Shown one piece after another: positions 35,350-40,666 of a DNA stretch of 40,666 bases. Below the pieces are notes generated by a model. The model did no database searches. It was given only the letters and a program-made list of their open reading frames with translations, and was not told where the DNA came from. The stretch's first letter is position 1; every line of letters starts with the position of its first letter. The stretch comes from Pedobacter sp. HMWF019 (GTDB lineage: Bacteria > Bacteroidota > Bacteroidia > Sphingobacteriales > Sphingobacteriaceae), in contig NZ_QAIL01000493.1 in the NCBI RefSeq assembly GCF_003061025.1, positions 2,657 to 43,322 of the forward strand, read 5' to 3'. A program made the position numbers and the translations under genes.

Positions 35350-36333
35350 ATGAAGATATTGATTGTAAACAATACCCGGATCCCGGCCACAAAATACGGC
35401 GGTACGGAAAGAGTGATCTGGTGGCTCGGTAAAGAACTGAACAGACAAGGCCATCAGGTAACCTATCTGGTTGGTGCAGGTTCTGAATGCCCTTTCGCCA
35501 AGGTATTGGTTTTCGATCCCGCTGTCGACATCAACCTGCAGGTTCCTGATGATATAGACATTGTCCATTTTAATTATCAGTTGCCGGGTTTTCATAAAAA
35601 ACCTTACCTGGTTTCTGTACATGGCAACCCTGGCTTTGGAGAATTACTTGATCAAAATTCTGTTTTTGTTTCCGGCAATCACGCCAGCCGATACGGCGCT
35701 TCTGCTTATGTGCATCATGGTTTGGATCCAGATGACTATCCTAAACCTGATCTTTCCGGAAAACGTTCTTATACGCACTTCTTAGCAAAAGCAGCATGGC
35801 GGGTTAAAAACGTAAAGGGCGCCATTGATATTGCGACTGCCAGTGGAAATAAGCTGGTGGTATTAGGTGGGCACCGCCTCAACTTTAAAATGGGTTTTCG
35901 CTTTACGCCAAATCTAAATGTCAGCTTTAAAGGTATGGTAGATAATGCAGAGAAATCTGCTGTGATGAAACACTCCAAAGCGCTCCTTTTTCCTGTTTTA
36001 TGGAATGAACCTTTTGGAATTGCCATTATAGAAAGTCTTTATTTTGGCTGCCCGGTCTTTGGTACGCCATATGGCTCTTTACCAGAACTGGTTAGTCGGG
36101 AAGTCGGACTGCTCAGCAATAGCCGATCTGTTCTTACAGAAGGATTGAAAGCTGCAGATCAGTTTAGTAACCAGATTTGCCATGACTATGCAGTTGCCCA
36201 TTTCAACCTGAAGCAAATGGCAGACAATTATCTCCGTTTGTATGAAGATGTACTGAATCGTAAAAATTTGAATCCAAATCAGCCTACACTTCAGGTGGTA
36301 ACACCTAAATATTTACCTTGGCACAAAGATTAG
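35350..36333 (+). CDS. Glycosyltransferase family 4
   Basis: 327 residues. The N-terminal Rossmann domain opens with MKILIVNNTRIPATKYGGTERVIWWL, the acceptor-side glycine-rich loop of GT4 enzymes. The C-terminal domain has the donor-binding motif WNEPFGIAIIESLYFGCPVF, with the paired Glu residues of the E-x7-E motif, and GTPYGSLPELV. It should transfer a sugar from a nucleotide donor, in the cytoplasm. It is a single gene without a polysaccharide cluster, so acceptor and product cannot be inferred. Confidence 0.9.
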   Translation: MKILIVNNTRIPATKYGGTERVIWWLGKELNRQGHQVTYLVGAGSECPFAKVLVFDPAVDINLQVPDDIDIVHFNYQLPGFHKKPYLVSVHGNPGFGELLDQNSVFVSGNHASRYGASAYVHHGLDPDDYPKPDLSGKRSYTHFLAKAAWRVKNVKGAIDIATASGNKLVVLGGHRLNFKMGFRFTPNLNVSFKGMVDNAEKSAVMKHSKALLFPVLWNEPFGIAIIESLYFGCPVFGTPYGSLPELVSREVGLLSNSRSVLTEGLKAADQFSNQICHDYAVAHFNLKQMADNYLRLYEDVLNRKNLNPNQPTLQVVTPKYLPWHKD

Positions 36334-36469
36334 CCTCAGTTAAACAGGTTTCTGTTTCATCTAGTAAAATCCCCGGTTTGTCGAATAAACGTTCTTCAAA
36401 ACAGATTTCTATTTCGTATAAAATCTTTATGGCAAAATATTTGCAGGGAAAACCAAAACACACAGAAAT

Positions 36470-36886
36470 ATGAAAATAAAAATTTTACTATTACTATGCA
36501 TAGCTACGCTGGGCCTGGCTTCATGCAAGAAGGAAACATATGTTCAAGAAACAAAAGCCAGAACTTACAATTTGAAGATCCGCGCTAGTGATTGGAAGAC
36601 AACTGACAACGGGGAGACTTATTCATATACCTGGAACACGAGCGCAATTGATCAGATTACCTTTGACGATGAGGCAGTGGTTGTTTATATAGCCCATCCT
36701 GACAATCCGAATCTTGATATCGCTATTCCTTCTGTATACAATTCTATTTCTTACACTTACCGTGTATTTAATGGTGGTTTGATATTTAATATTCAGTCAT
36801 CAGATAATCAGGATACAAAAGTTCCCGCACCAACAGTTGATATTCCCGTAAAGGTGGTTATTATTCCTTCAGTTTATGGCGGCTAA
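36470..36886 (+). CDS. Hypothetical small lipoprotein (138 aa)
   Basis: A lipoprotein signal (CIATLGLASC, Cys 19) followed by KKETYVQ precedes a beta-rich domain of about 115 residues (ARTYNLKIRASDW, ETYSYTWNTSAIDQITFDDE, SISYTYRVFNGGLIFNIQSS, PVKVVIIPSVYGG). No family is recognised with certainty. It forms a single-gene unit with its own terminator 20 bp after the stop. Confidence 0.75.
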   Translation: MKIKILLLLCIATLGLASCKKETYVQETKARTYNLKIRASDWKTTDNGETYSYTWNTSAIDQITFDDEAVVVYIAHPDNPNLDIAIPSVYNSISYTYRVFNGGLIFNIQSSDNQDTKVPAPTVDIPVKVVIIPSVYGG

Positions 36887-36906
36887 CTGAAATAAAACAA
36901 TCAGAG

Positions 36907-36937
36907 AAAAAGGATCAATTTACATTGGTCCTTTTTT
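36907..36937 (+). terminator. Intrinsic terminator of the small lipoprotein gene
   Basis: A 13-bp stem AAAAAGGATCAAT / ATTGGTCCTTTTT with one G-U pair and a 4-nt loop, ending in a six-T run. Confidence 0.9.
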
Positions 36938-36970
36938 GTTTTAAGAGAAAAAGGGACCAAAGAGCAGATG

Positions 36971-37022
36971 AATCCGCATATAGTCCGCATATAGTCCGCG
37001 TTTTCGCGTAAAAATGCGGATT
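36971..37022. repeat. Tandem 11-bp repeats nested in an inverted repeat
   Basis: TCCGCATATAG occurs twice in tandem (36973-36983, 36984-36994) and a third time in part (TCCGCG). AATCCGCAT (36971-36979) pairs perfectly with ATGCGGATT (37014-37022), and CGCG-tttt-CGCG sits inside. The remainder of 36938-37309 has an imperfect hairpin (37141-37172) and no gene I can support. Confidence 0.65.
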
Positions 37023-37309
37023 AGATATATATTTGATCCTGTATAAAAGTGGAATTATTGGCAAGCAGTCCTATCCTGGCTATCTATATAACTCCTTCTC
37101 TGAATAGTAAATGTTGGTGCAAAAAGGGTTAAAGTAATCCTTGTACATTCGTCGGATTTACGAAGTGCACAAATTAGTTCACCTTTTCCACATATGTGCA
37201 AAATTTTTAATCCAGGTCAAACCAATAAATTCCTAAATTGTTGAATAGAAAACAACGATAAAAAAGTCCTGTGAACGGGGGATCCGTGTAGGGCAGGCAC
37301 AACATAAGC

Positions 37310-37344
37310 AAAAGGGGTTTCCAAAGATATTGGATACCCCTTTT
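37310..37344 (-). terminator. Intrinsic terminator of the GNAT-like gene
   Basis: On the minus strand AAAAGGGG and TCCA arms pair with TGGA and CCCCTTTT, with two unpaired bases between them. It lies 8 bp after the stop of the acetyltransferase-like gene. Confidence 0.85.
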
Positions 37345-37352
37345 CAGTATAA

Positions 37353-37640
37353 TTATTCTGCAACCAGACGGTTCCAGTCGGGGTGTCTCTTTAAGAAAAG
37401 TTGTACATATGGACACAGAGGAACCAGTTTTAAATGCTGTTCTTCCAGGTAAGTTAAGGTTTTCTCCACCAGTGCTTCAGCCACTCCTTTTCCCTTTAGT
37501 TCTTCAGGTGCCTCAGTATGGATCAGATAAGCTTTATCCTTTTTTATTTTATAATCAATAAAGGCTGTATATCCTTCTACAGTCAGTTCAAAACGATGAT
37601 CTGTTTCATTATTAACCAGTTTAAGTTCTTCGTATTTCAT
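37353..37640 (-). CDS. GNAT-like N-acetyltransferase, YjdJ type
   Basis: 95 residues, the usual size of the small YjdJ-type GNAT proteins. RFELTVEGYTAFIDYKIKKD gives the first strands, the acetyl-CoA-binding turn is LKGKGVAEALVEKTLTYLEE, and LVPLCPYVQLFLKRHPDW is the conserved C-terminal segment with Cys-Pro-Tyr. It likely transfers an acetyl group, but the acceptor of these small forms is unknown. It is a single gene. Confidence 0.88.
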   Translation of the reverse strand: MKYEELKLVNNETDHRFELTVEGYTAFIDYKIKKDKAYLIHTEAPEELKGKGVAEALVEKTLTYLEEQHLKLVPLCPYVQLFLKRHPDWNRLVAE

Positions 37641-37759
37641 CTGCTTATTTTTTTAAACTGACGGGCTGTCCAAAGGGCAAGTATACAGGCAATCAGCTTC
37701 TTCATATCGTGATCTTTTTTAACAATTAGTAATATAACAAATATACCCCGCACTGCGTT

Positions 37760-38095
37760 TTAAAAAATTGATCTAGGATAAGAAAAATAATCAAACAACC
37801 TTCTTTTGGACAAAATTCCCCCACCACGGATCACCCGAAGTTCAAATGGCTCAAGTTCCCCATAATTGATACTGATGTCTAATTCAAAAGGCCTGGCATA
37901 ATAATAACTACATTTTTTTGTGGAGTAAACGATAGAAGCGCCCATCGACCTCAGTTCTTCCATAATCGAATACATCTGATCCAAATTCGTTTCTAAGGTT
38001 TTGGCCAGGTCATCAGGATTTCCCGTTTCCCTTTGGGTGATCAGCGCATGCATCCGGTTCACCATCTCTATATATTGAAATATTTTTACAGCCAT
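37760..38095 (-). CDS. Winged-helix DNA-binding-like protein (111 aa)
   Basis: The first 75 residues fit a winged helix: helix 1 IEMVNRMHALITQRETG, helix 2 NPDDLAKTLETN, recognition helix LDQMYSIMEELRSMGASI, then a two-strand wing (IVYSTKKCSYYYARPFELDI). The last 35 residues (VIRGGGILSKRRLFDYFSYPR) are basic and of unknown role. It starts 6 bp after the stop of the C39 transporter gene, so the two are cotranscribed. It may regulate this export operon. Another possibility is a structural protein with a wHTH fold. Confidence 0.75.
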   Translation of the reverse strand: MAVKIFQYIEMVNRMHALITQRETGNPDDLAKTLETNLDQMYSIMEELRSMGASIVYSTKKCSYYYARPFELDISINYGELEPFELRVIRGGGILSKRRLFDYFSYPRSIF

Positions 38096-38101
38096 ATTTT
38101 T

Positions 38102-40264
38102 TCAGATCGAAAGAACAGACATTGCATTAGTCCGTTCCCATAAATTAAAATACTCGCGTTGTTCCTGGATTAACTCTTCGTGGCTACCTTCTTCCGCAAC
38201 TTTTCCTTTCTTTAGAACAACAATATGATCGGCCCTTTGTATTGTACTTAAACGATGGGCTATCAGAATAATGGTCTTTCCGCGGGAGGCCAGGTAATCT
38301 ATTGTTTTCTGAACATAGGATTCTGCTTCCGGGTCCAGGGAAGATGTTGCTTCATCGAGCAACAGGATTTCTGGTTTTTGATATAATGCCCTTGCAATAG
38401 CAATTCTTTGTTTTTGTCCACCGGACAATGCTGCTCCATTTTCCCCTAATTGTGTTTTGAATCCATTTGGCAAATCTTCTATAAAGGATAAAATGCCAAG
38501 GCTCTCGCAGATGTTCAGAATCAAACGGAGATCCGGGTCATAATCGCCAACGGCAATATTATCAATCACGTTTCCATTAAATAAATCTATTTGTTGAGGT
38601 ACAACACCAACCAAACGGCGCAGATCAGTATTGCGAATGTATTTAACCGCATACTTTCCAATAAAGACATTCCCGCTGCTGATCGGATATATGTTTTGCA
38701 GAAGAGCAATCAGAGTAGACTTTCCAGAACCACTCTCACCAACTATAGCGGTTGTTTTGCCAACTGGAATCCGCAGATTCAGATCTTCAAAAACACTGGT
38801 CCTGCTGCCATACCGGAAGCCTACTTTCTCAAAACGGATGTCTCCGATATCTGCCGGATGGAGGTCGAATTTCTCTTCATCACCCTCAATTTCAAGATCC
38901 ATGATCTCAAACAATCTGTCGGCGGCAATCACCGCATCCTGAACTGTCTTATTAATACCAATTAATGAGGCAGCAGGAGCGGTAAAATAGCCTGTGAGCG
39001 CATAGAATGAGAGCAATTCGCCGGCTGTAATTTGTCCGTCAAGAACATAACCTGCACCGGTCCATAAGAGTATAATTGTGAATATTCTGGAAATGGTTTC
39101 TGTAGATACACCTGTAAAGACGCTGTTCATCCCAGATCTATAGATGGTTTTCAACAGTTGTACAAAACGGATTTCTGTTTTGTTATTCGCAAAATCTTCC
39201 AGTCCAAAACATTTAATGGTAGAAGCAGTCGTTATGCTCTCAACCAGTTGTGATTCCAGCTCGGCACCATCTTCCATCAGTTTACGCTGTACTGTTCTAT
39301 TAAGCAGGTTTGCTATGTAATAAATCGCCATGTATAGAGGAATAATAGCCAGCATAACCACGGCAAGTTTCCAGTAATAACTGAACATGAGAACAAAAGC
39401 AAACAGTACGGTGCAGATATTCACTGCCAGATCTACAGAAACCTGGTTGATGAATGTCCTGATCTTCACGGCATCATTGATGCGGGAAGTAATTTCGCCT
39501 ACCCGCATGGTGTCAAAAAACTGCTGTGGAAGTTTCAGTAAATGCTTATAATACCCAAGGATCAGACTGGTATCGATCTGTTGTCCCGTCCGCAGGGTAA
39601 AAACCGTTCTACCTACCCCAATAAAAACCTGCAGCAGGAGGATGGCGAACATACCCACGCTAAGCAGGTTCAATAAGCCCCTGTTACCTTCTATAAGCAC
39701 ATTATCCACAATTTTCTGTACAAAAACAGAAGTAGAAAGACCAAGTAGAGTATAGATAATGGCACCAAAAAATACCTGTACCATAACTGCCTTATGGGGT
39801 AGAATCAGGTTCAGAAATCTTCTCCAGATACTGATTTTTTTATTTCCAGCTTCAAAGCTTTCATTCGGCATGAGAAGTACCAGGACCCCTGTCCATTCTT
39901 TTTTGAATTCTTCATGGCTTTTTCTGATCATTTTACCTTGCCCAGGTTCCATGATTTCAACATATTTTGAGGTCACTTTATAGACCACTATATAATGATG
40001 TAGGGTTTCTTTAACAATCAGATGGGCTATGGCAGGCTTCGGGATTTTAGTAAGATCGTTGAAATCACCACGCACACCTTTAGCATCAAAGCCAATCTTT
40101 TTAGCCGCTTCAATCATGCCAAGGATATTGGTTCCTTTTTTGTCCGTACTGGCCAGTTGTCTGAGCTTTGCTACAGGCAGCTTAAGTTTATAATAAGCGG
40201 CTACACTGGCCAGACATGCGGCCCCGCAGTCGGTTATGTCTCTTTGTTTCACTTTTACATTCAT
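38102..40264 (-). CDS. C39-peptidase-containing peptide ABC transporter
   Basis: 720 residues, three parts. An N-terminal C39 peptidase (1-130) with the oxyanion Gln 7, catalytic Cys 13 (DITDCGAACL) and His 90 (TLHHYIVVY). The third triad residue, usually Asp in MDP, is Glu 106 (IMEPGQG). A six-helix exporter membrane domain follows (about 155-440), then an ATPase domain with GESGSGKST, LSGGQKQRIAIARAL, LLLDEATSSLD and IAHRLST. It should cleave double-glycine leader peptides and export the mature peptide. No precursor peptide is in the window. The upstream fusion-protein gene is truncated. Confidence 0.94.
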   Translation of the reverse strand: MNVKVKQRDITDCGAACLASVAAYYKLKLPVAKLRQLASTDKKGTNILGMIEAAKKIGFDAKGVRGDFNDLTKIPKPAIAHLIVKETLHHYIVVYKVTSKYVEIMEPGQGKMIRKSHEEFKKEWTGVLVLLMPNESFEAGNKKISIWRRFLNLILPHKAVMVQVFFGAIIYTLLGLSTSVFVQKIVDNVLIEGNRGLLNLLSVGMFAILLLQVFIGVGRTVFTLRTGQQIDTSLILGYYKHLLKLPQQFFDTMRVGEITSRINDAVKIRTFINQVSVDLAVNICTVLFAFVLMFSYYWKLAVVMLAIIPLYMAIYYIANLLNRTVQRKLMEDGAELESQLVESITTASTIKCFGLEDFANNKTEIRFVQLLKTIYRSGMNSVFTGVSTETISRIFTIILLWTGAGYVLDGQITAGELLSFYALTGYFTAPAASLIGINKTVQDAVIAADRLFEIMDLEIEGDEEKFDLHPADIGDIRFEKVGFRYGSRTSVFEDLNLRIPVGKTTAIVGESGSGKSTLIALLQNIYPISSGNVFIGKYAVKYIRNTDLRRLVGVVPQQIDLFNGNVIDNIAVGDYDPDLRLILNICESLGILSFIEDLPNGFKTQLGENGAALSGGQKQRIAIARALYQKPEILLLDEATSSLDPEAESYVQKTIDYLASRGKTIILIAHRLSTIQRADHIVVLKKGKVAEEGSHEELIQEQREYFNLWERTNAMSVLSI

Positions 40265-40512
40265 AGGCCCTTGCCCTTCCCCGGAACTTCTGTATCGAGC
40301 CAGCTATTTAGATGGTTGCAGAGGACCTGATAGGCAGTAAGTTGTACAACCCGGCCTTTTACTTCACTAACCTGTACCTTTACAAGAGGCAATACCGCGA
40401 AAACAAGGAGAGTGAAAAGCAATACACTGAGATAAATAGCCCGGCTATGCACCTTAAGGCTTTGCATATAGGGTATATTTAAATGATCGGAAAAGTTTTC
40501 CTTAATCGCCAT
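40261..40512 (-). pseudogene. HlyD-type membrane-fusion protein, internally deleted remnant
   Basis: 83 residues from the ATG at 40510-40512. A longer frame from 40566 would begin with TTG. The N-terminal half looks like the start of a peptide-exporter HlyD protein: SLKVHSRAIYLSVLLFTLLV then AVLPLVKVQVS, one membrane helix. It passes directly into a short C-terminal stretch (QLTAYQVLCNHLNSWLD) that resembles the last residues of such proteins. The roughly 250-residue hairpin and lipoyl-like domains are missing in frame. The stop overlaps the transporter ATG (ATGA), so it still couples translation. Complete intact alternatives in other frames were not found. Confidence 0.55.
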
Positions 40513-40666
40513 GATCTTCAGATTTGCTTCTGTAAAGTTCTGTGGATTAAAGACTATACGCAACAACCAGAAGTTGTATTTGAAAAAACACTAAAATTAT
40601 AAGTGCGTTTTACTCTCTTTTTAAAAAATTAACAGGACTGCTCACAATTCCTTCAAACTATTATAT

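Overview
The window is about 40.7 kb of a Bacteroidota chromosome, most likely from the Sphingobacteriaceae (Pedobacter-like). The signs are an AT-leaning sequence, many lipoproteins with Cys-Lys-Lys after the lipobox, a FecR / TonB-dependent-receptor signalling locus, an atpD-atpC pair separated from the rest of the ATP synthase genes, a TANNTTTG-type -7 promoter box, and class II (long) ketol-acid reductoisomerase. The genus is an inference from family-level features, not from a search.

Layout. 1-981 is the N-terminal two thirds of an SF2 (DEAH) helicase running off the left edge. 982-2060 is a small-gene region: a 47-residue membrane peptide, a single-CBS protein, and in front of the latter a small membrane-peptide ORF broken by one in-frame TGA. 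2091-7933 is a minus-strand group: OmpA-like lipoprotein, GH89 alpha-N-acetylglucosaminidase, VOC protein, a TetR-type protein that seems to have lost its DNA-binding domain, a lipocalin-like lipoprotein and a quinone oxidoreductase. A plus-strand VOC gene follows. 8484-8899 holds no convincing gene but contains a 59-bp near-perfect palindrome and the second copy of a terminator/small-RNA-like element also found at 1061-1164. Then come an RmlD-like reductase (minus) and atpD-atpC (plus) with a strong terminator.

12099-25952 is the core of the window: one complete branched-chain amino-acid operon, ilvE-ilvD-ilvB-ilvN-ilvC-leuC-leuD-(ABC ATPase)-leuB-leuA-ilvA. It is preceded by a 27-codon leader peptide rich in Val/Ile/Leu codons, overlapping an antiterminator/terminator pair, which is a classical transcription attenuator. 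The operon converts threonine and pyruvate to isoleucine and valine, and the valine precursor to leucine. LeuA lacks the C-terminal leucine-sensing domain, so the attenuator may carry much of the leucine control. A soluble tandem ABC ATPase with one canonical and one degenerate ATP site is tightly embedded between leuD and leuB.

25980-27353 is an S41 protease lipoprotein. 27563-35037 is a cell-surface signalling and uptake locus: FecR anti-sigma factor, STN-domain TonB-dependent receptor and two surface lipoproteins. The only ECF sigma factor nearby lies at the far end in the opposite orientation. A GT4 glycosyltransferase, a small lipoprotein, a GNAT-like protein and, at the right edge, a peptide-export operon follow. 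That operon has a C39-peptidase ABC transporter, a winged-helix protein, and a membrane-fusion protein reduced to its N-terminal membrane segment joined to what looks like its C-terminal tail. No rRNA, tRNA, CRISPR array or intact insertion sequence was recognised.
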